Source: SMWD01 sp964629475 (GTDB taxonomy: Bacteria; Pseudomonadota; Gammaproteobacteria; Steroidobacterales; GCA-2729495). From it: a stretch of DNA of 64,000 nt. This document shows positions 18,076 through 27,696 of the stretch, in pieces. The DNA is taken from contig CAZVQW010000003.1 of NCBI GenBank assembly GCA_964629475.1, positions 139,417 through 203,416 on the forward strand. Reading direction: 5' to 3'. The position numbers were made by a program, and so were the translations under genes. Numbering within the stretch: position 1 is the stretch's first letter; each line of letters starts with the position of its first letter. The notes under the pieces were generated by a model that made no database searches, was not told the DNA's origin, and worked only from the letters and a program-made list of their open reading frames with translations.

Positions 18076-19437
18076 TCAGGTAACCGACGGCAAACCCGAT
18101 AGCGCCATTGCCAGTTCGTCCTGATCGTATTGCCCGTCCTTGAGCTCACCGGCGAAGAAATCGGTATAGGCCTGCATGTCGAAGTGCCCGTGTCCGGACA
18201 GGCAAATCAGGATCGAGCGTGCCTCGCCTTCTTCCTTGCACATTAACGCCTGATCGATGCCGGCTTTGACGGCATGGCTCGATTCGGGCGCCGGTACGAT
18301 GCCTTCGGTGCGGGCAAATTGTACGGCCGCTTCGAAACACTCGATCTGGTCGTAGGCGACCGGTTCCAGCAAGCCGAGTTCCTGCGCATGGCTGATCAGC
18401 GGCGCCATGCCGTGATAACGCAGGCCGCCGGCATGGAACGCCAGTGGCATGAATGTCGAGCCAAGCGTGTGCATTTTAACCAGCGGTGTCAGGTGGGCCG
18501 TGTCGCCGAAGTCATAGGCATACTCGCCGCGTGTCAGCGTGGGGCAGGCTTTTGGTTCGACGGCGATGACCTTGATCGCCCGGCCGTCGCGCAACTGGTT
18601 GCCGATGAACGGGAATGCGAGTCCGGCAAAGTTGCTGCCGCCGCCCGTGCAGCCGACGACGATGTCCGGATAATCGTCAGCCATGGCCATTTGCAGCTCG
18701 GCTTCCTGGCCGATCACTGTCTGATGTAACAGCACGTGATTGAGTACGCTGCCGAGAGCGTATTTCGTATCATCGCGGCTGACGGCATCCTCGACGGCTT
18801 CACTGATGGCAATGCCGAGGCTGCCCGAACTGTTCGGATCTTTGGCGAGGATTGCACGCCCGGCTTCGGTCTGGTCACTCGGGCTCGGGATGCAGTCGGC
18901 GCCGTAGACTTCCATCAGGGCGCGTCGATAGGGTTTGTGGTCGTAGCTGACGCGAACCATGTAGACCATGATGTCGATATCGAACAACGCTCCGGCATGC
19001 GCCAGTGCCGATCCCCATTGTCCGGCGCCGGTTTCGGTTGCGATGCGCCGGATGCCGGCTTCCTTGTTATAGAACGCCTGGGCAATCGATGTATTGGTCT
19101 TGTGACTGCCGGCCGGGCTCACGCCCTCGTATTTGTAATAAATGCGCGCCGGCGTATCGAGCGCCTGCTCCAGGCCGCGCGCGCGAAACAGCGGGCTGGG
19201 GCGCCAGGTCCGGTAGATGTCGCGAACGGGTTCAGGGATATCGATGTAACGTTCCGTCGAGACTTCCTGCTCGATCAGCGACATCGGGAACAGAGGCTCG
19301 AGGTCCGTCGGTGTGATCGGTTCCTTGGTGCCCGGGTGCAGGGTCGGCGGCAACGGCTCGGGCAGGTCCGCCTGAATGTTGTACCAGGATTTCGGGATCT
19401 GCTCCTCATCGAGAAGGTACTTGACCGTTGCGGACAT
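18076..19437 (-). CDS. TrpB2-type tryptophan synthase beta-like PLP enzyme
   Basis: 453 residues, longer than TrpB1 (about 400) and with the extended N-terminus typical of TrpB2. The PLP lysine is in SPAGSHKTNT, and the phosphate-binding loop is CTGGGSNFAG. TrpB2 makes tryptophan from indole and serine or acts as a serine deaminase-like salvage enzyme; no trpA is adjacent, which suggests indole salvage. A GGAGACAAG site precedes ATG 19437. Confidence 0.9.
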   Translation of the reverse strand: MSATVKYLLDEEQIPKSWYNIQADLPEPLPPTLHPGTKEPITPTDLEPLFPMSLIEQEVSTERYIDIPEPVRDIYRTWRPSPLFRARGLEQALDTPARIYYKYEGVSPAGSHKTNTSIAQAFYNKEAGIRRIATETGAGQWGSALAHAGALFDIDIMVYMVRVSYDHKPYRRALMEVYGADCIPSPSDQTEAGRAILAKDPNSSGSLGIAISEAVEDAVSRDDTKYALGSVLNHVLLHQTVIGQEAELQMAMADDYPDIVVGCTGGGSNFAGLAFPFIGNQLRDGRAIKVIAVEPKACPTLTRGEYAYDFGDTAHLTPLVKMHTLGSTFMPLAFHAGGLRYHGMAPLISHAQELGLLEPVAYDQIECFEAAVQFARTEGIVPAPESSHAVKAGIDQALMCKEEGEARSILICLSGHGHFDMQAYTDFFAGELKDGQYDQDELAMALSGLPSVT

Positions 19438-19572
19438 TCTTGTCTCCGTATTGTTCTGTTTATCGGCCGCCATGTTGCGGCGGCGTGATTATGCCTGAAA
19501 TTACAGCCCTGATCGCCGGGATGGCATAAGGCATGGTCCGTGGGTGTCGGCCGCTCTCGTGTCGGTATTCGG

Positions 19573-20043
19573 TTACTGGATCTCGAGCAAATCCACTTCG
19601 AACATCAGTATCGCGTTTGGCGGAATGACGCCACCGGCACCGCTCGCCCCGTAACCCATTTCGGGTGGGATGATGAGGATGCGCTTGCCGCCGATCTGCA
19701 TGCCGGCAAAACCTTCGTCCCAGCCGCGAATCACGCGGCCCGCGCCGAGCGGGAACGAGAAGGGTTGCCCGCGGTCGACCGAACTGTCGAATTTCTCGCC
19801 TTTGTTTTCAGGCTGGCCCGGGTCATATAGCCAGCCGGTGTAATGGACGACGACCGTTTGTCCTGCCACGGCTGTCGCGCCATCGCCGTCTACGACATCT
19901 GTAATTTGTAGTTCGCTAATTGCCGAACCGGCGGTATCTTCAGACAATGTGGTCTCTCCCTGCGGTTGACAGGCCACTACGAGCAATATGCCCAGCAGGC
20001 CTGCGCCCATTTTGGTGATTCTGATCAGACGTTCTCGGACCAT
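19573..20043 (-). CDS. FKBP-type peptidyl-prolyl isomerase lipoprotein
   Basis: 156 residues. The lipoprotein signal has its lipobox cysteine in LLVVACQP. A complete FKBP domain follows (VVVHYTGWLYD, SFPLGAGRVIRGWDEG, IPPEMGYG, IPPNAILMFEVDL). It should catalyse prolyl cis-trans isomerisation at the outer-membrane or periplasmic face. The start at 20043 (MVRERL) gives a normal lipoprotein signal. It follows the CitE-like gene on the same strand at 76 bases. Confidence 0.92.
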   Translation of the reverse strand: MVRERLIRITKMGAGLLGILLVVACQPQGETTLSEDTAGSAISELQITDVVDGDGATAVAGQTVVVHYTGWLYDPGQPENKGEKFDSSVDRGQPFSFPLGAGRVIRGWDEGFAGMQIGGKRILIIPPEMGYGASGAGGVIPPNAILMFEVDLLEIQ

Positions 20044-20119
20044 GGCATGTTTCCTTATCCCGGGTACTCGAATCGAGGGCGCATCATGCCACGATGGCAC
20101 GAATTCTGCTCGCTCAGAT

Positions 20120-20998
20120 CTAATCGCCTGCCTCCAGAACCCGCCGTGCCAGCCGTAAATTTGGCTCGTCGAGCATTTTTCCGTCAAGCTGAATGGCGCC
20201 GGCGCCATCCGCATCTGCGAACGCCTGTACGACCCGCCCGGCGTATGCAATCTCGTCCGCGGTCGGCGTGAAAGACGCATTGATTATCGGTACCTGGTCC
20301 GGATGAATCGCCAGCATGCCGGTGAATCCCTGCTGCCGTGCCCGCTCGGCAATTCGCTGCAGTCCCTCCTTATCGGTGAACTGGCCATAGATCGTTTCGA
20401 TTGCCGGAATTCCGGCTGCCCCGGCGGCCAGTAATGCCAGTGACTGCACTTGCTGAAAGACCGGCAACCAATCACCGTGTTCGTCGCGCGTGCGTGTGGC
20501 GCCGATGACCGCACTCAGGTCTTCCGCACCCCAGGTCAGTGCCTGCAGCCGCGGGATATCGGGCAAATAGCTGCCGAGCTGAAATACGGCCTCTGCGGTC
20601 TCGGTGACCAGCGGGATAATGCCGGTTCGACCCACCGTCTGGCCGGCATCCGCTTCCAGTTCATCCAGCATCCCGGCAAGTGTCCGGACCTGTTGCGCGG
20701 AGTGCGCCTTGGGCAGCACGATGCCGTCCGGACCCGCAGGTATCACAGCAGTCAGATCCGGTATTGCTGCGTCGCTGTCGAGCGCGTTGATACGAACCCA
20801 GACCGATTGGGAATGCGGATTGTCGGTTGCCGACTGCCGCAGGTATTCGGCAACGTTGTGTCTTGCCGCTGCCTTACGTGCAGGGGCGACGGCATCCTCG
20901 AGATCCAGGACGATTGCATCTGCTGCAATGGTCGGCGCCCTGACGAGCCTGCGCTCGCTGTCGCCGGGCACGAACAGGAAAGAACGCAGCATTGGCAC
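20120..20998 (-). CDS. HpcH/HpaI-family CoA ester lyase (CitE-like)
   Basis: 292 residues of the CitE/malyl-CoA lyase TIM-barrel family. It has LFVPGDSERR at the N-terminus, the metal-binding region VLDLEDAV, and IPLVTETAEAV and TWGAEDLSAVIGATR further on. Members cleave malyl-, citramalyl- or related beta-hydroxyacyl-CoAs to acetyl-CoA or propionyl-CoA plus a 2-oxoacid. It is divergent from the leucine-degradation genes, which supports a role in a branched or C5 acyl-CoA route. The exact substrate is not visible. Confidence 0.85.
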   Translation of the reverse strand: MPMLRSFLFVPGDSERRLVRAPTIAADAIVLDLEDAVAPARKAAARHNVAEYLRQSATDNPHSQSVWVRINALDSDAAIPDLTAVIPAGPDGIVLPKAHSAQQVRTLAGMLDELEADAGQTVGRTGIIPLVTETAEAVFQLGSYLPDIPRLQALTWGAEDLSAVIGATRTRDEHGDWLPVFQQVQSLALLAAGAAGIPAIETIYGQFTDKEGLQRIAERARQQGFTGMLAIHPDQVPIINASFTPTADEIAYAGRVVQAFADADGAGAIQLDGKMLDEPNLRLARRVLEAGD

Positions 20999-21216
20999 CC
21001 ACCTTTGTGTGTAGAGGAAACGGGCGTCGCCGAAGTTTCCACCTGCAGTCGCACCGTCAATCGTTGTATGCTGAGTTTCTCACAGATTGATGCGGGACTC
21101 CCGGCCTGGCATGCGAATAGTGTTCCGGCACCCGCCGTATAGTGAGAAAATCTGCTGTACAAACAGATGGCAGGTTGGTGAAGGGATTCGGTCATCGGGA
21201 AACGGGTATCGCGTTT

Positions 21217-22374
21217 ATGATTGACTTCGATTTCAGTGCAGGCGATGACATTGATCTGTTGCGCGAGTCGGTGGCGCGTTTCTGTGCCGAGCAGATAGCG
21301 CCCCGCGCTGCGGACATTGATCGTACTAATTGCTTCCCACGTGACCTGTGGCCACGGCTCGGTGAACTTGGTCTGCTCGGTATTACGGCCGACTCACAAT
21401 TCGGTGGTGCCGGACTCGGTTATCTCGCCCACGTTATTGCCATGGAAGAGATCAGTCGTGCCTCTGCTGCCGTTGGTTTGTCCTATGCGGCTCACTCAAA
21501 TCTCTGTGTTAACCAGATTAATCTTTGGGCCAGCGATGAACAGAAACAGAAATATTTGCCGCGACTGATCAGCGGCGAACACGTCGGTGCCCTGGCAATG
21601 AGCGAAGCGGGTGCCGGGTCGGATGTCATGGGCATGCGAACGCGTGCGGTCCTGTCCGGCGATCACTATGTCCTGAACGGCACAAAGATGTGGATCACGA
21701 ACGGGCCCGAGGCAGATACGCTGGTGGTCTATGCCGTGACCGATCCGGATGCCGGTTCGCGCGGCATCACGGCATTCATCATCGAGAAGGGGATGCCCGG
21801 ATTTTCCACGGCACAGAAGCTCGACAAGCTGGGTATGCGTGGCTCGGATACCTGTGAACTGGTGTTCGACAATTGCGAGGTGCCGATCGTCAATGTTTTG
21901 CACACCGAGGGCAAAGGCGCCGAGGTTTTGATGCGTGGACTGGACTACGAACGCGTTGTCCTGGCCGGCGGTTCGTTGGGCATCATGCGTGCCTGCATGG
22001 ATGTCGTGATTCCGTATCTCCATGAGCGCCATCAGTTCGGCAAGCCGATAGGCTCCTTTCAGCTGATGCAAGGCAAAGTTGCCGATATGTATGCAACCAT
22101 GAACAGTTCGCGCGCCTATGTTTATGCCGTGGCCAGGGCCTGCGATCGCAACCGGACCACGCGCTTCGATGCAGCGGCCTGCATCCTGCTGGCATCGGAG
22201 CGGGCGACCGGTATGGCGCTCGAGGCCATTCAGGCGCTGGGAGGCAATGGGTATATTAATGAATATCCTGCCGGGCGATTGCTCCGTGATGCCAAGCTCT
22301 ACGAAATCGGCGCTGGCACCAGCGAGATCCGGCGCATGCTGATTGGCCGTGAACTATTTGCGGCGAGCCAATGA
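21217..22374 (+). CDS. ivd: Isovaleryl-CoA dehydrogenase
   Basis: 385 residues, a complete acyl-CoA dehydrogenase. It has the signature ALAMSEAGAGSDV, the flavin and substrate segment MWITNGPEADTLVVYA, and the catalytic glutamate in GLDYERVVLAGG, placed as in isovaleryl-CoA dehydrogenases. It oxidises isovaleryl-CoA to 3-methylcrotonyl-CoA and passes electrons to ETF. The start at 21217 follows the family N-terminus. Four-base overlap with maoC, then mccB, so the three genes are translationally coupled. Confidence 0.92.
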   Translation: MIDFDFSAGDDIDLLRESVARFCAEQIAPRAADIDRTNCFPRDLWPRLGELGLLGITADSQFGGAGLGYLAHVIAMEEISRASAAVGLSYAAHSNLCVNQINLWASDEQKQKYLPRLISGEHVGALAMSEAGAGSDVMGMRTRAVLSGDHYVLNGTKMWITNGPEADTLVVYAVTDPDAGSRGITAFIIEKGMPGFSTAQKLDKLGMRGSDTCELVFDNCEVPIVNVLHTEGKGAEVLMRGLDYERVVLAGGSLGIMRACMDVVIPYLHERHQFGKPIGSFQLMQGKVADMYATMNSSRAYVYAVARACDRNRTTRFDAAACILLASERATGMALEAIQALGGNGYINEYPAGRLLRDAKLYEIGAGTSEIRRMLIGRELFAASQ

Positions 22375-22835
22375 CAGGGCTTTATTACGAAGAATTCAAG
22401 ATCGGCATGGTATTCACACATGCTTTGCAGCACACGATCACGGCAGCCGAAAATATATCGTTCACGAAAATGACGCACAATTCGTCGCCGTTGCACCTGG
22501 ATCCGGAGTACATGAAGACCACCGAGTATGGCCGGCCGATCGTCAACAGTTGTCTGACTCTGAGCCTGATGGTGGGTATTTCGGTGGGTGATACGACTGC
22601 GGGGACGGCCATGGCCAACCTCGGCTGGGACGAGGTCCGCTTCCCCATGCCGGTATTTCCCGGCGATACGTTGCACTTCGAGACAGAGGTGGCCCGTATG
22701 CGCGAGAGCGGGTCACGCCCGAATGCCGGGATCGTGACCTTTACGCACCGGGGATATAATCAACGCAATGAACTCATTGCTTCGTGCAATCGCTTTGCGT
22801 TGATGAAAAAACAACCTGACAACACCGATTGCTGA
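22371..22835 (+). CDS. MaoC-family hot-dog hydratase
   Basis: 154 residues with the single hot-dog fold of MaoC-like enoyl-CoA hydratases. The hydratase motif is read in THNSSPLHLDPEY, where the catalytic His is present and the usual Asp is replaced by Ser or Asn. It lies between ivd and mccB with coupled start and stop, so it probably acts on a leucine or C5 intermediate. No crotonase-type methylglutaconyl-CoA hydratase (LiuC) is present in the window. Confidence 0.82.
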   Translation: MTGLYYEEFKIGMVFTHALQHTITAAENISFTKMTHNSSPLHLDPEYMKTTEYGRPIVNSCLTLSLMVGISVGDTTAGTAMANLGWDEVRFPMPVFPGDTLHFETEVARMRESGSRPNAGIVTFTHRGYNQRNELIASCNRFALMKKQPDNTDC

Positions 22836-24445
22836 TGGCCGACTACAAGTCAAAAATTGATCCGACCAGCGCGGGATTTGCGCAGAATGATGCGGTCAAT
22901 CGCGCGCTGGCCGAAGACCTGCATCAGGTTCTCGCAACAGTCCAAGCCGGTGGGCCGGAGCGGGCCCGCGAGAAACACACGGGTCGCGGCAAGCTCCTGC
23001 CACGAGAGCGCGTGCGCCGGTTGCTCGATGCAGAGTCAGAGTTTCTCGAGATCGGTGCGCTCGCGGCCCATGAAGTTTATACAGAGGAGCTCGCCGGGGC
23101 CGGTTTGATTTGCGGCATCGGTCGCATCCACGGACTCGAGTGCATGATCGTTGCCAACGATGCGACGGTGCGCGGCGGCACCTATTATCCGTTGACGGTC
23201 AAGAAACATTTGCGCGCGCAGGAAATCGCACTCGACAATCACCTGCCGTGTCTTTATCTCGTCGACTCCGGCGGTGCGTTTTTGCCGCTGCAGGATGAAG
23301 TCTTTCCCGACCGTGATCATTTTGGGCGCATCTTCTATAACCAGGCCCGTCTGTCGGCATTGAATATCCCGCAGATCGCAGTGGTCATGGGTTCGTGTAC
23401 GGCGGGTGGCGCCTATGTCCCGGCCATGTGTGACGAGACGATTATTGTCAGGAATCAGGGGACGATTTTTCTGGCCGGACCGCCGCTGGTCAAAGCCGCA
23501 ACTCGTGAGGAGATCGATGCGGAAACACTCGGTGGCGGCAATATGCACACGCGAGTCTCGGGCGTTGCCGACACCCTGGCCGATGATGACGAGGATGCGC
23601 TGTCGATTGCGCGTGACATCGTTGCGAATCTGAATCGCACCGGTCGGTCTTCCGGCGGGCAGCAAGCGGTGCAGGAGCCGAAATACGCAGCAGAGGAAAT
23701 CTACGGCATCGTGCCGCACGACATGCGTTTCCAGTATGACGTGCGGGAACTGATCGTGCGCATGGTCGATGGTTCGAACTTCAAGGAGTTCAAGGCACTT
23801 TACGGCACGACCCTCGTGTGCGGATTCGCGCACCTGTGTGGCTATCCGGTCGGCATTGTCGCGAACAACGGAATTCTGTTTTCCGAGTCGGCGCTAAAAG
23901 GTGCGCACTTCATCCAGCTGTGCAACCGGCGCGGAATTCCGTTGATTTTTTTGCAGAATACGATGGGCTTCATGGTTGGCAGCCAGGCCGAGCGAGGCGG
24001 TATTGCCAAAGACGGCGCCAAGCTCGTCACCGCCGTGTCCGGTGTTCGTGTACCGAAATTTACCGTCATCATCGGCGGCTCATTCGGCGCCGGCAATTAT
24101 GGGATGTGCGGTCGGGCCTATGATCCTCGCATGTTGTGGATGTGGCCAAATGCCCGAATTGCGGTCATGGGCGGAGAACAGGCAGCCATGGTGTTGGCCA
24201 CGGTACGGCGAAGTTCGCTCGAGGCGCGCGGGCAGGCGTGGTCTGCGGAAGAGGAGCGCCAATTTACCGAACAAACGATGGCTAACTACGAGAGCCAGAG
24301 TCAGCCTTATTATGCGAGCGCGAGGTTATGGGACGATGGCATCATCGATCCTGTCGATACCCGGCGCGTTTTGGGCCTGGGATTATCTGCAGCGAACAAT
24401 GCGCCGCTGCCCGATGAACATCCGTTCGGCATCTTCCGGTTGTAG
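22835..24445 (+). CDS. mccB: Methylcrotonoyl-CoA carboxylase carboxyltransferase (beta) subunit
   Basis: 536 residues, the full length of MccB/LiuB. Both carboxyltransferase halves are present (REKHTGRGKLLPRERV, DSGGAFLPLQDEVFPD, QNTMGFMVGSQAERGG, GGSFGAGNYGMCGRAYDPR, VMGGEQAA). It carboxylates 3-methylcrotonyl-CoA to 3-methylglutaconyl-CoA together with the biotinylated alpha subunit, which is not in this window. The start overlaps the maoC stop as TGATG. Confidence 0.94.
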   Translation: MADYKSKIDPTSAGFAQNDAVNRALAEDLHQVLATVQAGGPERAREKHTGRGKLLPRERVRRLLDAESEFLEIGALAAHEVYTEELAGAGLICGIGRIHGLECMIVANDATVRGGTYYPLTVKKHLRAQEIALDNHLPCLYLVDSGGAFLPLQDEVFPDRDHFGRIFYNQARLSALNIPQIAVVMGSCTAGGAYVPAMCDETIIVRNQGTIFLAGPPLVKAATREEIDAETLGGGNMHTRVSGVADTLADDDEDALSIARDIVANLNRTGRSSGGQQAVQEPKYAAEEIYGIVPHDMRFQYDVRELIVRMVDGSNFKEFKALYGTTLVCGFAHLCGYPVGIVANNGILFSESALKGAHFIQLCNRRGIPLIFLQNTMGFMVGSQAERGGIAKDGAKLVTAVSGVRVPKFTVIIGGSFGAGNYGMCGRAYDPRMLWMWPNARIAVMGGEQAAMVLATVRRSSLEARGQAWSAEEERQFTEQTMANYESQSQPYYASARLWDDGIIDPVDTRRVLGLGLSAANNAPLPDEHPFGIFRL

Positions 24446-24471
24446 CGGCACCGTGCGATGAGGGGTGTGGT

Positions 24472-25587
24472 ATGAAACTTTCCGACGACGACGCACAGTT
24501 ACCCTCATCTTCGGAGCAGGTTGCAACATTCGAGATTCGCCGCACGCGTTTTCTCGATGCCGAAGGCACGGTTGTGCACCCGTTGCCGGAATTTGCCCGT
24601 GAGCCACGGGACCTGATCCCGTTGTATCGTCTGATCGTTCTGGCACGTGTATTCGATGCCAAGTGCATTGCCCTGCAACGCACCGGGCAGCTCGGCACCT
24701 ACTCGTCGGGACTCGGACAGGAAGCGACGATGGTCACTGTCGGTCACACGATGCGACCGGAAGATGTCTTTTTGCCATCCTATCGCGAAGGTGCCGCGCA
24801 ACTCGCGCGCGGTGTCCGTATGACCGAGATCCTGACGTACTGGGGCGGCGACGAGCGTGGCTCTGATTTCGCAGGCCCGACCCGTGACTTCCCGGTCTGC
24901 GTGCCGATTGCCACGCATGCGCTGCATGCCGCCGGTGTCGCCTACGCGATGCAATACCGGGGCGAACAGCGGGTCGCGGTATGCGTAAACGGCGACGGTG
25001 CAACTTCTAAGGGAGACTTTTCCGAAGCTCTTAACTTCGCAGGCGTCCGGCAATTGCCTGTCGTTTTCGTCGTCAGCAACAATCAATGGGCGATTTCGAC
25101 ACCGCGCAGCATTCAGTCGGCTGCGCCCACGCTGGCACAGAAGGCCATTGCCGCAGGCATCGACGGTGAGCAGGTTGACGGCAACGACGTCATCGCCGTG
25201 CGTGACCGTATGGAACATGCGCTGGCCAAGGCCCGGTCCGGCGGTGGTCCGCACCTGATTGAAGCACTGACGTATCGTCTCGGCGATCACACGACGGTGG
25301 ACGATGCCAAACGTTATCGCGACGAACAGGAAGTCGAACGCGCCTGGGAGCACGAACCGGTCAAGCGCTTGCGACGATTCCTCGCCCGCGATGCCGGCTG
25401 GGCCGACGCTGATGAAGAGGCGCTGCAGGTCGAATGCGCCGCTCAGGTTGAACAAGCGGTGCAGAATTATCTCGCACTGCCGGCCCAGCCACCGTCGGCC
25501 ATGTTCGACTATTTATTCGAGACACTGCCGGTGCGCTTGCAGACTCAGCGTGAGGAAGTTGCCGAGCGGAGTCGGTCCGATGGCTGA
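24472..25587 (+). CDS. 2-oxoacid dehydrogenase E1 component, alpha subunit (probable BCKDH)
   Basis: 371 residues. The thiamine diphosphate motif runs from NGDGATSKGDFSEALNFA to VVSNNQWAIS, and RLGDHTTVDDAKRYR belongs to the E1 alpha phospho-loop region. Sequence alone does not separate pyruvate from branched-chain substrates, but the neighbouring isovaleryl-CoA and methylcrotonyl-CoA genes favour the branched-chain 2-oxoacid complex. It overlaps E1 beta by eight bases. Confidence 0.87.
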   Translation: MKLSDDDAQLPSSSEQVATFEIRRTRFLDAEGTVVHPLPEFAREPRDLIPLYRLIVLARVFDAKCIALQRTGQLGTYSSGLGQEATMVTVGHTMRPEDVFLPSYREGAAQLARGVRMTEILTYWGGDERGSDFAGPTRDFPVCVPIATHALHAAGVAYAMQYRGEQRVAVCVNGDGATSKGDFSEALNFAGVRQLPVVFVVSNNQWAISTPRSIQSAAPTLAQKAIAAGIDGEQVDGNDVIAVRDRMEHALAKARSGGGPHLIEALTYRLGDHTTVDDAKRYRDEQEVERAWEHEPVKRLRRFLARDAGWADADEEALQVECAAQVEQAVQNYLALPAQPPSAMFDYLFETLPVRLQTQREEVAERSRSDG

Positions 25588-26560
25588 ACTGGCTTTGATC
25601 GAAGCCGTTACCCTGGCATTGACCCGGGAGATGGAGGCGGATCCGGACGTAATCGTGCTCGGTGAAGACGTCGGCGTGAATGGCGGCGTGTTTCGCGCCA
25701 CGGAGGGCCTGCAGGAACGCTTCGGCAAACATCGCGTCATCGATACGCCGCTGGCCGAAACGATGATCGCCGGCCTGAGTGTCGGCATGGCCGCCGAAGG
25801 TCTGAAACCCGTGGCCGAGATCCAGTTCATGGGTTTCATCTATCCGACGATCGAGCACATCATCAATCATGCCGCACGACTGCGTACGCGCACGCGGGGT
25901 CGACTGACTTGTCCGATGGTGATGCGTGTGGCTTATGGCGGCGGGATTCATGCGCCTGAACACCACTCCGAGAGTACCGAGGCGCTGTTCGCCCATATGC
26001 CCGGCATCCGCGTCGTCATTCCGTCTTCACCGGCGCGTGCATACGGCCTGTTGCTTGCGGCGATTCGCGACCCGGACCCGGTCGTCTTTCTGGAGCCCAA
26101 GCGCCTGTATCGCATGATCAAGCAGGAAGTTAATGACGACGGCGAGGCACTGCCGCTGGATGTCTGTTTCGTATTACGCGAAGGCACGGATCTGACGCTG
26201 GTCACCTGGGGCGCGATGACTTTCGAGACGCTGGCGGCAGCCGACGAACTTGCTGCCGAGGGCGTCAGCGCTGAGGTCATCGATGTCGCGACGATCGCAC
26301 CGCTGGATATCGACAGCATTCTTGAGTCGGTCGCCAAGACCGGGCGTTGCGTAATCGTTCACGAGGCGGCTCGCAACAATGGCGTCGGTGCCGAGATCGC
26401 CGCACAATTGGCCGACGGCGGTTTGTTGTCGTTGCTGGCGCCGGTCAAGCGGGTGGCCGGGTATGACACGATCATGCCGTTGTATCAGCTGGAAAATGAA
26501 TACCTGCCGGATACGAAGCGTATTGTCGCTGCCGCCCGGCAGATACTGGAAACAGAATGA
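25580..26560 (+). CDS. 2-oxoacid dehydrogenase E1 component, beta subunit (probable BCKDH)
   Basis: 326 residues, the normal E1 beta size. It has VLGEDVGVNGGVFRATEGL, DTPLAETMIAGLSVGMA and GGGIHAPEHHSESTEALFAH, the last holding the catalytic histidine region. It forms the alpha2beta2 E1 with the upstream subunit. The start at 25580 (MAELALIEAV) lies inside the E1 alpha stop region; upstream in-frame residues are alpha-subunit shadow. The stop overlaps the E2 start by four bases. Confidence 0.92.
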   Translation: MAELALIEAVTLALTREMEADPDVIVLGEDVGVNGGVFRATEGLQERFGKHRVIDTPLAETMIAGLSVGMAAEGLKPVAEIQFMGFIYPTIEHIINHAARLRTRTRGRLTCPMVMRVAYGGGIHAPEHHSESTEALFAHMPGIRVVIPSSPARAYGLLLAAIRDPDPVVFLEPKRLYRMIKQEVNDDGEALPLDVCFVLREGTDLTLVTWGAMTFETLAAADELAAEGVSAEVIDVATIAPLDIDSILESVAKTGRCVIVHEAARNNGVGAEIAAQLADGGLLSLLAPVKRVAGYDTIMPLYQLENEYLPDTKRIVAAARQILETE

Positions 26561-27663
26561 AAATTTTTAAACTCCCCGATCTCGGCGAAGGTCTGCAGGA
26601 TGCGGAGGTCATCGAGTGGCATGTTGCCGTCGGCGACGATGTGACCGTGGACCAGCCGCTGTTATCGGTCGAAACGGCCAAGGCCATCGTTGAGATCCCG
26701 AGCCCGCAGGCCGGTCGTGTGCTGGAACAATTCGCCGGTATCGGCGAGATCGTGCCGGTGGGCGGGCCCCTGATCGAGTTTTCAGCGGGCGATGATGAAC
26801 GGAGCGATGCAGGCACCGTTGTCGGCCGGGTCGAGCCGGCGCGCCAGGTCGATGTCGATGTGCCGGCGACGGTCGGTCAGGCGGCGGTCGGTATCAAGGT
26901 TGTCCCCGCCGTCCGCGCGCTGGCGAAGAAACTCGGCGTTGATCTGTCGGTCGTGACGCCGACCGGGCCAAACGAAACCATCAGCGCGAAGGATGTGCAG
27001 CGCGTTGCCCGAATCCTGGCCGAGGTCGGCCCGATGGAACCACTGCGTGGTGTACGTCGGGCCATGGCGAGCAGTATGTCCCAGGCGCATGCGGAGGTCA
27101 CCAAGGTGACGGTCAGCGATGACGCCAACATACAGTCGTGGCATGGTCGCGATGACATCACGTTGCGCCTTATCCAGGCGATCATTGCGGCCTGCACGGC
27201 AGAGCCGTCATTAAATGTGTGGTACGACAGTCGTGCCGTGGGGCGCCGGGTGCTTGAGAAAATTCATCTTGCCATCGCCGTTGATACGCCCGATGGACTC
27301 TTCGCGCCGGTACTGCGTGACGTGGCGAATCGCGATCTCGCAGATCTGCGTGCAGCGCTGGAAAAAATCAAACAAGATGTTCGGCAACGCACCACTCCGC
27401 CAGCTGAAATGCGCGGCTCAACATTTACGTTGTCGAATTTCGGTGCCTTTGGCGGTCGTTACGCCGATCCGATCGTTGTACCGCCTACGGTGGCCATTCT
27501 CGGCGCCGGCCGTGTTAGAGATGAGGTCGTGCCGGTCGATGGTCAGCCGGCGATTCGCCCCATACTGCCGCTTTCGTTATCGTTCGACCATCGTGCCGTG
27601 ACCGGTGGCGAGGCCACCCGGTTTCTTACCGCGGTTGTGCGGGCTCTGGAAGAGGCAAAGTAA
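26557..27663 (+). CDS. 2-oxoacid dehydrogenase E2 (dihydrolipoamide acyltransferase)
   Basis: 368 residues. One N-terminal lipoyl domain has the lipoylated Lys42 in VETAKAIVEIPSP. A peripheral-subunit-binding domain follows (about 112-150, VPAVRALAKKLGVDL), then the catalytic core with STFTLSNFGAFGG. The catalytic motif, normally H-x-x-x-D-G, is HRAVTG (H345, T349). The Asp-to-Thr change is unusual for classic E2 but may be normal in this subfamily. E3 is not encoded in the window. It is the last gene of the block. Confidence 0.9.
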   Translation: MKIFKLPDLGEGLQDAEVIEWHVAVGDDVTVDQPLLSVETAKAIVEIPSPQAGRVLEQFAGIGEIVPVGGPLIEFSAGDDERSDAGTVVGRVEPARQVDVDVPATVGQAAVGIKVVPAVRALAKKLGVDLSVVTPTGPNETISAKDVQRVARILAEVGPMEPLRGVRRAMASSMSQAHAEVTKVTVSDDANIQSWHGRDDITLRLIQAIIAACTAEPSLNVWYDSRAVGRRVLEKIHLAIAVDTPDGLFAPVLRDVANRDLADLRAALEKIKQDVRQRTTPPAEMRGSTFTLSNFGAFGGRYADPIVVPPTVAILGAGRVRDEVVPVDGQPAIRPILPLSLSFDHRAVTGGEATRFLTAVVRALEEAK

Positions 27664-27696
27664 AGCTTGGAGCTGCGGGACCGTGCGGTGGTTTGC

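Noticed and set aside
24505..25455. 316-residue minus-strand ORF inside E1 alpha
   Set aside because: Antisense shadow of the E1 alpha gene, which has clear thiamine diphosphate motifs.
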